Source: an uncultured Phascolarctobacterium sp. (GTDB lineage: Bacteria; Bacillota; Negativicutes; Acidaminococcales; Acidaminococcaceae). From it: a stretch of DNA of 28,906 nucleotides. Below are positions 16,473 to 23,945 of the stretch, in pieces. The notes beneath the pieces were generated by a model that saw only the letters and a program-made list of their open reading frames with translations, was not told where the DNA came from and did not search any database. Made by a program: the position numbers and the translations under genes. The DNA is taken from NCBI GenBank assembly GCA_905200645.1, contig CAJKLD010000030.1:1-28906 (forward strand). The letters are read 5' to 3'. Position 1 is the stretch's first letter. Each line of letters starts with the position of its first letter.

Positions 16473-16530
16473 AAGAGTGATACTCTTTCTATGATGTTTA
16501 TAGTATACTAAAAAACTATGAATTAGTCAA
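16473..16530 (-). promoter_or_regulatory. PepSY gene promoter and downstream palindrome
   Basis: On the minus strand TTGACT (16530-16525), 17 bp, then TATACT (16507-16502) form a strong promoter. A perfect inverted repeat, AAGAGT (16473-16478) and ACTCTT (16482-16487) around a 3-bp centre, lies about 10-25 bp after the expected start of transcription. That is a typical place for a repressor site. Confidence 0.7.
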
Positions 16531-16593
16531 GAAAGTAAACGGTGAAATGTTTGTAACAAAACTATATCTAGTTTCTATCATTATCTAAAAAAT

Positions 16594-16602
16594 TGTTATA
16601 AT
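16594..16602 (+). promoter_or_regulatory. Extended -10 promoter before the exonuclease remnant
   Basis: The sequence TGTTATAAT (16594-16602) is a perfect extended -10 element. No good -35 is visible. It lies about 25 bp upstream of the remnant's first codon, so the decayed gene may still be transcribed. Confidence 0.45.
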
Positions 16603-16625
16603 GGTTTGGCATGTTGCGTTAAAGT

Positions 16626-17176
16626 GTGGTGCTTAAAATAGTGTATTATAGACAGGAATCAATAGTTAAAGGAAATTCTTTAACTAATTGTTTGGACAAT
16701 TATGTAGTAGTGGATATAGAAACTACCGGACTTGACGCGGTAAAAGATGAGATTATTGAAATATCTGCTGTTAAATACCGCATGAATCGTAGAGTGGATG
16801 AATTTATTACCTTGGTATCAAAAATTAAAACAGCTTTATGTTCCGTATTATCGGTTGCCGCCGGTGCAGAAGGAAGTGCACATAACAACAGAAGCATAGC
16901 GGCAAAAACCTTTTGCCGGTAAGCGTTTTGCTTGGCGTGCCGGATGGCGTATATAGTAAAAATTTATTGTCAGTTATTGAAGCATTAGGCAGCTGCGTAG
17001 ACGAGCAGCTTACTGAAACTGTGGATATGGTAATTGTGGGAACTGCTGATGCGGCAGTATACCAAAGTGCAGAGCTGGCTCAGGCAGTTAATTGGAAAAA
17101 TCAAGGAGCTGCATTAGCCGTTCTCAAAGACGAAATATTTGTTAAATCTTTGCGCAGCTGCGGCTGGATAAAATAA
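16626..17176 (+). pseudogene. Decayed DnaQ-like exonuclease with BRCT domain
   Basis: The first reading frame (16626-16922) begins as a DEDD 3'-5' exonuclease: NYVVVDIETTGLD with the Exo I acids, then DEIIEISAVKYR and DEFITLV. At about residue 65 it stops resembling the family. Everything after the Exo I region, including Exo II and Exo III, is missing. A second frame (16913-17176, open from about 16886, no ATG) encodes a BRCT-like domain ending in GAALAVLKDEIFVKSL. Between them a third frame reads like a linker (LYVPYYRLPPVQKEV). This suggests one internal deletion plus two frameshifts in a gene once encoding an exonuclease-BRCT protein of roughly 300 aa. Neither fragment can be a working nuclease. 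Confidence 0.72.
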
Positions 17177-17242
17177 AAATTGACCTTTAATATAGAAGCT
17201 TGTTTTACTTTGCAAAATGTCATTTCCTTTTATTTTAAGGCA

Positions 17243-17323
17243 TGGTATAATGTGAATGCTTAGCGATTGCGGCGCCAAAGGCGAATGCAGAGCTTAGCAG
17301 AACATATGCTTTTGTGGTATAAT
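17243..17323 (+). promoter_or_regulatory. Tandem extended -10 promoters upstream of slyD-like gene
   Basis: Two TGGTATAAT elements (17243-17251 and 17315-17323) lie 72 bp apart ahead of the isomerase gene. Neither has a strong -35. Between them is a stepped hairpin centred on CGCC-AAA-GGCG (about 17259-17297), which would form in the transcript from the upstream start. Confidence 0.5.
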
Positions 17324-17358
17324 AAAAAATACTAGACAATTTATGAGGAGTGACTGCA

Positions 17359-17793
17359 ATGATAAATGGTAAAAATGTTGGCAAAACCTGCCGTGTACAT
17401 TATAAAGGTACTTTTAATGACGGCAAGCAATTCGATTCTTCTTATGACCGCGGCGAGCCGCTGGAATTTGTCTGCGGAGCCGGTCAAATGATTAAAGGCT
17501 TTGATGCTGCTGTTGCCGATTTGGACGTTGGCGCAGAGGTTGATATTCATCTGCTGCCTGCCGAAGCTTATGGCGAAGCAGACCCGGAAGCAATTTTCAC
17601 CATGACCATCGCTCAGCTGCCGGGTGCAGAAAAGCTGGAGGTTGGTCAAAGAGTATATTTGCGCGATAATTATGGCCGTCCTGTTCCTGTTTTAGTAACT
17701 GCTAAGGATGAAACTAATATTACTTTTGACGCTAATCACGAAATGGCGGGCAAGGAATTAAATTTCCATATTGCACTGGTAGAGGTATTGTAA
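17359..17793 (+). CDS. SlyD-like FKBP-type peptidyl-prolyl isomerase
   Basis: This 144-aa protein is a two-domain FKBP of the SlyD type, speeding cis/trans proline isomerisation and acting as a chaperone in the cytoplasm. Seen motifs are VHYKGTFNDGKQFDSS near the N-terminus, the GQMIKGFD stretch around 43-50, and the inserted flap domain with AEAYGEAD through VPVLVTAKDETNITFDANHEMAGKE in pieces. NHEMAGKEL is typical of SlyD. There is no His-rich metal-binding tail. A GTG at 17350 could start the frame, but GAGGAG at 17345-17350 places the true start at the ATG at 17359. It is monocistronic, with its own terminator. Confidence 0.9.
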   Translation: MINGKNVGKTCRVHYKGTFNDGKQFDSSYDRGEPLEFVCGAGQMIKGFDAAVADLDVGAEVDIHLLPAEAYGEADPEAIFTMTIAQLPGAEKLEVGQRVYLRDNYGRPVPVLVTAKDETNITFDANHEMAGKELNFHIALVEVL

Positions 17794-17857
17794 TTATTTA
17801 ACTGGTAATGTAATTACAGCCAAATACCGACAAGAATTTACTATGTTCAAAATTCAC

Positions 17858-17893
17858 GCAGATATTGCTGTCAAGCAGTGTCTGCATTTTTTT
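17858..17893 (+). terminator. Intrinsic terminator of the slyD-like gene
   Basis: A 12-bp stem (17858-17869 with 17874-17885) with a GTCA loop is followed by A and seven T. Its two imperfect positions are G-U pairs in + strand RNA, agreeing with its use by the + strand gene. Confidence 0.85.
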
Positions 17894-17943
17894 ATAAAAA
17901 ACTGCATCGCCAAAAGTTTTTGTCTAACTTTGGGGATGCAGTT
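17894..17943 (-). terminator. Intrinsic terminator of the 359-aa protein gene
   Basis: On the minus strand a long stem (AACTGCATC 17943-17935 with 17908-17900, continued by CCAAAG/CTTTTGG pairing inside) is followed by TTTTTTAT. It starts inside or next to the stop region of the minus-strand gene and abuts the slyD terminator head to head. Confidence 0.8.
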
Positions 17944-17947
17944 CAAT

Positions 17948-19027
17948 TTAAATATTTTTAGCTTTTACACGGCCAAAAAGAATGTGCATAACACCGGCGG
18001 CTTCGTCGGGAAATTTAATCAGATAATCGTTGCCGTTTTTACCGTGGAAAGTAACCATGTTGATATCGTCGAAGTCAGCGCTGGTGATATCGTCAAGCTT
18101 AACAGCAATAGCATTTTTTTGGCTTAAATAAATAATGCGCTCGTTGGTGAGAAAGAAATGACCTAGTTCGAGCAGAGCAGTGATTTCTTCTTTAATTTTA
18201 GGATGCTCCAGCTTTTCTCCCTTAAAATTAACGGTTTCGTCGATGCTGAATTTGCGTGTCAGCTCAAAATAATTATCTTCGCGCTCAATGATCTTGTTTT
18301 GGCAAAGACCGCAGTTGACATGCGCATAGCAAACCTCGCCTTTTTCTAAAGGCAAATCAAGCTCAATAGGCTCCAGCTTTTTGTTTTCTGCATCCCAAAG
18401 ATTGCGGTATTTTTGCAGAGCATTGACGATATTGTTTTTAAATTCATAAGGAATATCCAACTTGGCGCAGTCATCTCTAAAACCTGCTTCCTGTTCAGGG
18501 CTGTAACGAGCTTCTTTGACGATATCTTCAAAAAGCAGGTTAAAATGCGCTTGGAAAACTTGCTTACGAATGGAAAGACCGTCTTCGTAATCGTAGTTAA
18601 AAAGCTTGTTGATAGCGTGGATATCCAAATTTTCTTCGCCGGTTAAAAGCTTGCGGCAACGGATAAAGTAGGCAGCGGTTTTAGCGCCTTTATCAGCCAG
18701 CTTTGCCAAATGAGGAGGCAGTTCCAAAATTTCCGCCAAATGAGCCAGTTGATTAAATGCCGGAGCGTCGGCGGTTTGCGCTTCTGTGTAAACAGTATCG
18801 GCAAGTTTGCGGTAAATACCGCTGCGCTGCTGCATGTTTTCTTCATTAAATTTTACGCCCCATTTTTTTAATGCCGCATGTACGCTGTCGGCGGTAACTG
18901 AGTTTATATCGTCGGCATTGGCCAGCAAGTTGTTCAATTCTTTCCAGCCGTTTTCACTTGGCTTACTGCCGAACATTTTAGATAAAAAACCACATTGTTC
19001 TAATTCTTGTATTTCGTAAGGCTTCAC
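17948..19027 (-). CDS. Uncharacterised 359-aa protein with CxxC and C-terminal GRAM/PH-like domain
   Basis: I do not recognise the full protein. The first 215 residues are mostly helical and polar, with no signal or membrane helix. A CxxC (C239-C242, HVNCGLCQNK) follows a GEVCYA stretch. The last 75 residues (about 285-355) look like a GRAM/PH-type beta barrel of the kind in bacterial proteins that read FFLTNERIIYL and then list strands separated by acidic turns. The start is GTG at 19027, 9 bases after AAGGAG; no nearer ATG fits. It lies downstream of the transglutaminase gene but is separated from it by a terminator and has its own -10 (TATAAT, minus strand, 19074-19069). A link to that cluster is therefore only positional. 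Confidence 0.72.
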   Translation of the reverse strand: MKPYEIQELEQCGFLSKMFGSKPSENGWKELNNLLANADDINSVTADSVHAALKKWGVKFNEENMQQRSGIYRKLADTVYTEAQTADAPAFNQLAHLAEILELPPHLAKLADKGAKTAAYFIRCRKLLTGEENLDIHAINKLFNYDYEDGLSIRKQVFQAHFNLLFEDIVKEARYSPEQEAGFRDDCAKLDIPYEFKNNIVNALQKYRNLWDAENKKLEPIELDLPLEKGEVCYAHVNCGLCQNKIIEREDNYFELTRKFSIDETVNFKGEKLEHPKIKEEITALLELGHFFLTNERIIYLSQKNAIAVKLDDITSADFDDINMVTFHGKNGNDYLIKFPDEAAGVMHILFGRVKAKNI

Positions 19028-19110
19028 GCTGCTTAGCTCCTTGTTATTTTTTAAGTAATCTAACCTTTATTATAATATAAAAAAAGTGTGAAATAAAGTG
19101 TTTTTAGATA

Positions 19111-19134
19111 AAAAGCTGATGCCTAAACATCAGC
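19111..19134 (-). terminator. Terminator of the ATP-grasp/alpha-E/transglutaminase operon
   Basis: On the minus strand GCTGATG (19134-19128) pairs with CATCAGC (19121-19115) and is followed by five T. It lies about 30 bases after the transglutaminase stop codon. Confidence 0.8.
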
Positions 19135-19163
19135 CTTTGTAAAACAAATAAAATTTTTTGTAG

Positions 19164-19952
19164 TTAATCAAGCGGCTCCTGCGTAACTTTGACAAAAACC
19201 TGTTGCTTTTGGTTTACGCTGCCAAAAAATACGCCTTTATCCACAATGCAGTCAGAAGCGTCCCGTCCTTCGGACATTTTTATATACATATCGTCTACTA
19301 CGCGATTGTTTGTGGGATCAATGCCAATCCAATGACCGCGGGCATAAACCTCCAGCCACGCGTGAGTTGCCCCTTCGCCAATCATAAATCCTGCTACATA
19401 ACGGGCAGGAATATGCAGATGACGACACAGAGACAGCATAATATGCGTATAATCCTGACATACGCCGGTACCTTGATCCAGCGCCTGCTGCGCCGTGGTC
19501 CGCGTAGTAGTGGTTTGCGGCTTATAAATGAAACGGTGGTAAAGCTCGCTGCTCATACGCAGTGCTTTTTGTAACGGGTCGTGCTGCTGCCCGGCTACCG
19601 TCAGATATGGCTCCATACCGTGAGTCAGCGTTGTCTGCCGGGTTGGATAACTGAAAATAGGGTTCAGCTCGCCGTTATCAATGTTTTCGCTGTTGGTAAT
19701 GGCAGTACCGGAAACGCGGAAGCTGAAATAATCATGTGGATCACTGATGAAGCCAAAGCATATAGAGTTACCAAAAGCATCGCGGCTTTTCGTAATGGAC
19801 GTTAACGGCGAAATGGAGCAAGATAAGTTTTTGATATGTTGGGTAATAGTTTCCTTAGGCAGGCAGCGCAGCGCAAAGCTGTGGCGCTCAACCGTGCCGG
19901 AAAAATCAAGCTGCATTTCGTAAAGGAATCTTAGCTTTCTCAAAAGTATCAA
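19164..19952 (-). CDS. Transglutaminase-like cysteine protease-fold protein
   Basis: This 262-aa protein has an N-terminal beta-rich domain of about 120 residues (transglutaminase N-terminal type). A transglutaminase core follows, with the full catalytic triad: C165 in GTGVCQDYTH, H197 in ATHAWLEVY and D212 in GIDPTNN. Bacterial members usually act as peptidases or amide-bond enzymes rather than true cross-linkers. No signal peptide is visible, so it is probably cytoplasmic. Its ATG overlaps the stop of the alpha-E gene by four bases, so it is translated together with the alpha-E and ATP-grasp proteins. This three-gene arrangement is widespread in bacteria and suggests a peptide-ligating and trimming system, but its product is unknown. 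Confidence 0.88.
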   Translation of the reverse strand: MILLRKLRFLYEMQLDFSGTVERHSFALRCLPKETITQHIKNLSCSISPLTSITKSRDAFGNSICFGFISDPHDYFSFRVSGTAITNSENIDNGELNPIFSYPTRQTTLTHGMEPYLTVAGQQHDPLQKALRMSSELYHRFIYKPQTTTTRTTAQQALDQGTGVCQDYTHIMLSLCRHLHIPARYVAGFMIGEGATHAWLEVYARGHWIGIDPTNNRVVDDMYIKMSEGRDASDCIVDKGVFFGSVNQKQQVFVKVTQEPLD

Positions 19953-20614
19953 TCCTTAAAGATGTTATTGAGGTTTGTTAAAATGGCGCAAAGATCACAG
20001 TCTTTTTTCATAGCTTCGCTGACAATATCATAATTTTCTTTATCGTAAGCGGCAAGACTGCGCTGTAAACGATAGGTCATACGGTCATAAGCCAACTCCA
20101 TTGCCTTTTTATCATAATCTAAACGGATGTACAAGTCAAGTCTTTCGACGTATCTGCCGGTTTTCATAATATTACGGCAGGCACTGCTTTCTACATAGTC
20201 GTCAACGCAGCCCCAAAAAGCATATAAATCATCCAGCACCTGTTGTAAATATAGCAGACAAAAGGCTTCGCGCTTAGCGTCCGTCATCACATCGAGAGCC
20301 AGCTGAATGTAACCAAGAGCGGTAGTACTGATCATGTCGCGCAGCACGCTGGCATTGTCACAGGCGCGGACAAGATTACTGTAAACGGAATGAGGGTCGT
20401 TTTCGTCAAAAAGATAGTTAACGATAAAAACTTCTTTGCTGCCGTAAACGTCGGGAATATTAAGCTTAGCGCAGATTTTTTTATAAGCCTCCGGATCTTG
20501 GTCCAGCATAGTATCGTAGGCTTCCATAAAGGTACGTATAGTAGTGAAAGCGCGCTCGCTGTAACGTCCCAGCCAATATAAATGATTTGATTTTTCTAAC
20601 GAGATAATACCCAT
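19949..20614 (-). CDS. Alpha-E domain protein
   Basis: This 221-aa, almost fully helical protein matches the alpha-E domain family. The N-terminal LEKSNHLYWLGRYSERA (about 6-22) and the later TGRYVERLDLYIRLD stretch show the repeated GRYxER pattern typical of the family. Its biochemical role is unknown; it is found next to or fused with circularly permuted ATP-grasp proteins. It is shorter than many relatives of about 310 residues. Its start lies 19 bases inside the end of the ATP-grasp gene, with AAGGAGGAGG in that gene's tail as ribosome binding site. It overlaps the transglutaminase start by four bases. Confidence 0.88.
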   Translation of the reverse strand: MGIISLEKSNHLYWLGRYSERAFTTIRTFMEAYDTMLDQDPEAYKKICAKLNIPDVYGSKEVFIVNYLFDENDPHSVYSNLVRACDNASVLRDMISTTALGYIQLALDVMTDAKREAFCLLYLQQVLDDLYAFWGCVDDYVESSACRNIMKTGRYVERLDLYIRLDYDKKAMELAYDRMTYRLQRSLAAYDKENYDIVSEAMKKDCDLCAILTNLNNIFKD

Positions 20615-21906
20615 GTGTCTTTAAAGCCTCCTCCTTGAGATGAGTTAACAACAAACGAATCGGGATTGCGTGAGAAACGAGTCAGACCGCTGGGCCACAC
20701 CTTGGTTTCGCTGCCGCTGAGCACGAAGGCACGCAAATCTGCTTTGCGCAGAACTTCTTGGTTATCTTCCATAATAGGTAGGTCAATAAAATCAATAATT
20801 TCCTGGGCGATAAATCGGCGTGATTCTGCTTTCATAAGTTCAATAAAATCTGCTTTCTGTTTACTGTCTAAATCACGGCCAAAGAAAACGCCGTAACCGC
20901 CTGCTTCAGAAACATCTTTGAAAACCAGTTTATCAAAATTAGCCAACGCGTAATCGCGGTCTTTTTTATAATACATTAAATATGTAGGAGCGTTATGGGT
21001 AATAGAATCTTCACCAAGATAATATTTAATCATAGCAGGAACAAAGTAATAAATACCCTTGTCGTCAGCTACGCCGTTGCCGGGAGTATTGATAATAGCT
21101 ACATTGCCTGCGCGATAGGCAGCCATTAAATTAGGTACGCCAATAAGAGATTCTGGTAGGAAGGTTAAGGGATCAAGGTATTCGTCAGAAATACGGCGGT
21201 AAATTGCGCCTACGCGCTGCGGTTTATCCATAGCTTTGTAATAAACCTGCGCGTTTTCTACATATAAGTCAGAAGGCATAGCTAAAATGCTGTGCGTCAT
21301 TTCTGCTAAGTAAGCATGCTCAAAAAAAGCTGCATTGTAGCGGCCGGGAGTAAGAATAACGTTTACGCCGCCGGTATTGACGCTTTTCATGACATTGCTT
21401 AACATAGTGCCGTAATTACGGTTGTCAACTACATTATGCGTTGCATAGGTCTGCGGGCTGGCGAGACGGCACAGCTTGCGGGCAATCAAAGGATAGCTGG
21501 CGCCGGAAGGAATGCGCAGGTTATCTTCTAATATATACCATTTTTTATCTTGAGCCTGTACTAGGTCTATGCCGGAAATGTGAGAATAAACCTTACCCGG
21601 AGGAGTAATGCCTGCACATTCAGGCAAATAGCCTTTGGAAGAAAAAACAAATTCTTCCGGAATAATTTTATCCTTGATGATTTTTTGTTCGTGATAAATA
21701 TCATAAAGGAACATATTAAGAGCAGTAACACGCTGTACTAAGCCTTTTTCCATTTCGGCAAACTCATCAGCGGTGATTACGCGGGGAATGGCATCAAAGG
21801 GAAATAACTGCTCATGGAAAACGTTATTTTTGTAGATACCAAATTTAACGCCGAAACGAGCCAGCAGTTTATTAATATTGCTAGTATATTTTATAAGATC
21901 CTGCAT
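20596..21906 (-). CDS. Circularly permuted ATP-grasp (type 2) protein
   Basis: This 436-aa protein belongs to the circularly permuted ATP-grasp family (older names DUF404/DUF407). Characteristic stretches are LEDNLRIPSGASYPL, VILTPGRYNAAFFEH, GAIYRRISDEYLDPL, GNVAIINTPGNGVADDK and the closing SSQGGGFKDTWVL. ATP-grasp enzymes join a carboxylate to an amine through an acyl phosphate, so an amide or peptide ligase is likely, but the substrate is unknown. The frame extends 18 codons upstream to 21960. I chose 21906 because AAGGAG lies 8 bases before it, and the extra residues would overlap the leader hairpin. It heads the three-gene operon. Confidence 0.9.
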   Translation of the reverse strand: MQDLIKYTSNINKLLARFGVKFGIYKNNVFHEQLFPFDAIPRVITADEFAEMEKGLVQRVTALNMFLYDIYHEQKIIKDKIIPEEFVFSSKGYLPECAGITPPGKVYSHISGIDLVQAQDKKWYILEDNLRIPSGASYPLIARKLCRLASPQTYATHNVVDNRNYGTMLSNVMKSVNTGGVNVILTPGRYNAAFFEHAYLAEMTHSILAMPSDLYVENAQVYYKAMDKPQRVGAIYRRISDEYLDPLTFLPESLIGVPNLMAAYRAGNVAIINTPGNGVADDKGIYYFVPAMIKYYLGEDSITHNAPTYLMYYKKDRDYALANFDKLVFKDVSEAGGYGVFFGRDLDSKQKADFIELMKAESRRFIAQEIIDFIDLPIMEDNQEVLRKADLRAFVLSGSETKVWPSGLTRFSRNPDSFVVNSSQGGGFKDTWVLSR

Positions 21907-21937
21907 AGGGGTTGCTCCTTTCTCAATTCTCCTCCCT

Positions 21938-21974
21938 AAAATAAAAAGGCAAAGCCACACTAGCGACTCTGCCT
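21938..21974 (-). terminator. Leader hairpin (possible attenuator) of the ATP-grasp operon
   Basis: On the minus strand a 12-bp stem (21974-21963 with 21958-21947) closes a 4-nt loop and is followed by TTTTTATTTT. It begins only about 3 bases after the expected transcription start and ends about 40 bases before the ATG. Its three imperfect positions are all G-U pairs in minus-strand RNA but would be A-C mismatches in + strand RNA. Confidence 0.65.
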
Positions 21975-21983
21975 TCCAAATAT

Positions 21984-22012
21984 ATTGTAAACAAAGTGTG
22001 AATTTATGTCAA
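21984..22012 (-). promoter_or_regulatory. Promoter of the ATP-grasp operon
   Basis: On the minus strand a consensus TTGACA (22012-22007) lies 17 bp before TACAAT (21989-21984), which matches 5 of 6 bases. Transcription should begin near 21977. Confidence 0.8.
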
Positions 22013-22126
22013 TTCTTTTCTGAATATTTTAATAGAATAAGAAAAATTACGCTGATTGTGTTCATAAAGATACACAATTACTCAAAAGCTTATTTAATAT
22101 ATGCTGTATTCAGACTTGCGGCAGTG

Positions 22127-22135
22127 TGTTATAAT
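22127..22135 (+). promoter_or_regulatory. Extended -10 promoter of the MFS gene
   Basis: TGTTATAAT (22127-22135) is a perfect extended -10 about 37 bp before the MFS start codon. The -35 region is poor, which is usual for extended -10 promoters. Confidence 0.55.
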
Positions 22136-22171
22136 ATTTGTAACAAAGAAATGTAAGCGGAAGTGATATAG

Positions 22172-23395
22172 ATGTCTAGCTTAAATGAAGAAAGTGAAAA
22201 GAATAATTATTGGAAAAGAAATCTGCCGGTGTTATGGATAGGCGTATTTTTATGCTGTGCCAGCTATACCAGCTGCATTCCTTTTTTGCCCATATATTTG
22301 CTGCGTGAGCTGCATGTGGAGCAGGCTGATGCTAATTTTTGGACAGGCATCTGCTTTGCGGTTACTTTTCTTGGCTGCAGTATTATGGCTCCCTATTGGG
22401 GCGCTTTGGCAGACCATGTGGGACAGCGCAAAATGGCCATTCGCGCGGGTTATGGCTTAGCTATAAGTTATTTTTTGACTGGCGTATGCCAAGATGTGTA
22501 CCAATTATTTTTAGTGCGTATTTTGTGCGGCGTAGTTGCCGGATTTGTGCCGGCCTGTATGTCCATGGCTTCTTCGTCCCTGCCGGAAAGCAGAATGGGC
22601 TGGGGCATGGGCTTAATGCAGACGGCTATGGCCAGCGGTAGTATTATGGGCCCGTTGCTGGGCGGTTATATGGCAAGCTGGTTTGGTATGCGCATGTCCT
22701 TTTATATAGGTAGTCTGGCTTTGTTTGCTGCTACTACGGCAGTGCTTTTGGTGGTCAAAGATATGACCATTCTGCAAAAGGGCAGCATAAGTACTTTTGG
22801 TCTGCTGGGAGACTTAAAGGATTCGTTGAAAAACAAAGAACTGCGCTTTATTATGCTGATGTTTTTTATGATTCAGACCTGCGTAATGACTATTCAGCCT
22901 TTGATAACATTTTATGTGGGGCAGCTTATGGGAACCATGGGTGATGGCGCTATAAAAATGTCCGGGGTAATTTTTTCCTTAGCCGGGGTTGCCGGAATTT
23001 TGGCAGCGCCGTTTTGGGGGAAACGCGGGCAAAGGTATGGGTTTATTAAAATATTTGCTTTAGTAACTTTCAGTGCCGGTTTTATCAATCTGTTTCAGGT
23101 GTTTGTTGATGATGTATGGCAGTTTGCAGCGATTCAGTTTATTTATGGTTTGTTTCTGGCAGGAGCTGTGCCCAATATTAATGCCGATTTAACAGTGGTT
23201 ACAGACAGAGCGACACGTGGCAAAGCTTTTGGCCTTTCTACCAGTGCCAATCAGTTTGGCGGTGTGGTAGGTCCTGTGCTGGGCGGTGCTTTGGGCGCTG
23301 TGATGGCTACACGCTATGTGCTGGTATTTACAGGCTGCGTTTTGATGGCTATGGGCGCATATTCCTATTTGACTAGAGCAAGGCAGGGAATGTAA
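22172..23395 (+). CDS. MFS transporter, drug:H+ antiporter-like
   Basis: This 407-aa protein has about 12 membrane helices and a hydrophilic N-terminal lead of about 18 residues. Motif A is seen as GALADHVGQRK in the loop after helix 2. The antiporter motif C appears as MASGSIMGPLLGG in helix 5, and a related GVVGPVLGG lies in the second half. These point to proton-driven efflux of small molecules, as in TetA/MdtG-type (DHA1) pumps; the substrate is unknown. AGCGGAAGTGA precedes the ATG as a fair ribosome binding site. It stands alone, divergent from the ATP-grasp operon and followed by the tRNA promoter. No local regulator gene is present. Confidence 0.88.
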   Translation: MSSLNEESEKNNYWKRNLPVLWIGVFLCCASYTSCIPFLPIYLLRELHVEQADANFWTGICFAVTFLGCSIMAPYWGALADHVGQRKMAIRAGYGLAISYFLTGVCQDVYQLFLVRILCGVVAGFVPACMSMASSSLPESRMGWGMGLMQTAMASGSIMGPLLGGYMASWFGMRMSFYIGSLALFAATTAVLLVVKDMTILQKGSISTFGLLGDLKDSLKNKELRFIMLMFFMIQTCVMTIQPLITFYVGQLMGTMGDGAIKMSGVIFSLAGVAGILAAPFWGKRGQRYGFIKIFALVTFSAGFINLFQVFVDDVWQFAAIQFIYGLFLAGAVPNINADLTVVTDRATRGKAFGLSTSANQFGGVVGPVLGGALGAVMATRYVLVFTGCVLMAMGAYSYLTRARQGM

Positions 23396-23413
23396 AAAAA
23401 ATAAAAATTGATG

Positions 23414-23442
23414 TTGACAAATGCTGAATAATCCTGTATAAT
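23414..23442 (+). promoter_or_regulatory. Consensus promoter of the tRNA operon
   Basis: A perfect TTGACA (23414-23419) and a perfect TATAAT (23437-23442) are spaced by 17 bp. Transcription would begin about 10 bases before the tRNA-Tyr gene. It is the strongest promoter seen in the window. Confidence 0.92.
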
Positions 23443-23458
23443 TCTTTTTGTCGCAAAC

Positions 23459-23543
23459 GGAGAGGTTCCCGAGTGGCTAAAGGGAGCAGACTGTAAATCT
23501 GCCGCGTTTCGCTTCGTTGGTTCGAATCCAACCCTCTCCACCA
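23459..23543 (+). tRNA. tRNA-Tyr (GTA)
   Basis: This 85-nt class II tRNA has the acceptor stem GGAGAGG/CCTCTCC (23459-23465 with 23533-23539), discriminator A and an encoded CCA. The anticodon GTA is at 23493-23495 in a CTGTAAA loop. A long variable arm and a GGTTCGAATCC T arm are present. It is the first gene of the tRNA cluster. Confidence 0.97.
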
Positions 23544-23549
23544 ACATTT

Positions 23550-23626
23550 GGCGGCGTAGCTCAGTTGGCTAGAGCATGCGGTTCATACCCGCAGTGTCCG
23601 CGGTTCGAATCCGTGCGCCGCCACCA
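23550..23626 (+). tRNA. tRNA-Met (CAT), elongator
   Basis: This 77-nt tRNA has acceptor stem GGCGGCG/CGCCGCC, encoded CCA and anticodon CAT at 23584-23586. The normal G1-C72 pair and the lack of three G-C pairs in the anticodon stem exclude the initiator. The body resembles Bacillus elongator Met rather than the lysidine-modified tRNA-Ile2. Confidence 0.9.
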
Positions 23627-23634
23627 ACTTTCAT

Positions 23635-23710
<76 letters not shown>

Positions 23711-23719
23711 ATTTAATAT

Positions 23720-23795
23720 GCTGATGTAGCTCAGTCGGCAGAGCGTATCCTTGGTAAGGATAAGGTCACCAGTTCAATCCTGGTCATCAGCTCCA
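23720..23795 (+). tRNA. tRNA-Thr (GGT)
   Basis: This 76-nt tRNA has acceptor stem GCTGATG/CATCAGC, discriminator T, encoded CCA and anticodon GGT at 23753-23755 in a TTGGTAA loop. It is the last tRNA before the terminator that precedes tuf. Confidence 0.95.
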
Positions 23796-23805
23796 GATGC
23801 AAGTA

Positions 23806-23833
23806 AGACTTCCTAGAAATAGGAGGTCTTTTT
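23806..23833 (+). terminator. Terminator of the tRNA operon
   Basis: A 10-bp stem (23806-23815 with 23820-23829, one T-G pair) with a GAAA tetraloop is followed by T residues. It separates the tRNA genes from tuf. Confidence 0.85.
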
Positions 23834-23945
23834 GTTAATTATTTTCTTTGTGCAGCAGGATTTTATCGGGTAAAAGCGAATATAATTAGACAGGTTGATT
23901 TGCCTTATTTTATTTACATGATGTATTGATTGGAGGAAATTCACA

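Noticed and set aside
23365..23547. Minus-strand 60-codon frame starting MLVERVGFEPT
   Set aside because: It is the antisense of tRNA-Tyr. This peptide start is a well-known false gene in many annotations.
23550..23626. tRNA-Ile2 (CAT, lysidine) for the second tRNA
   Set aside because: Acceptor and arm sequences resemble elongator Met; certainty would need a check against tilS identity rules.
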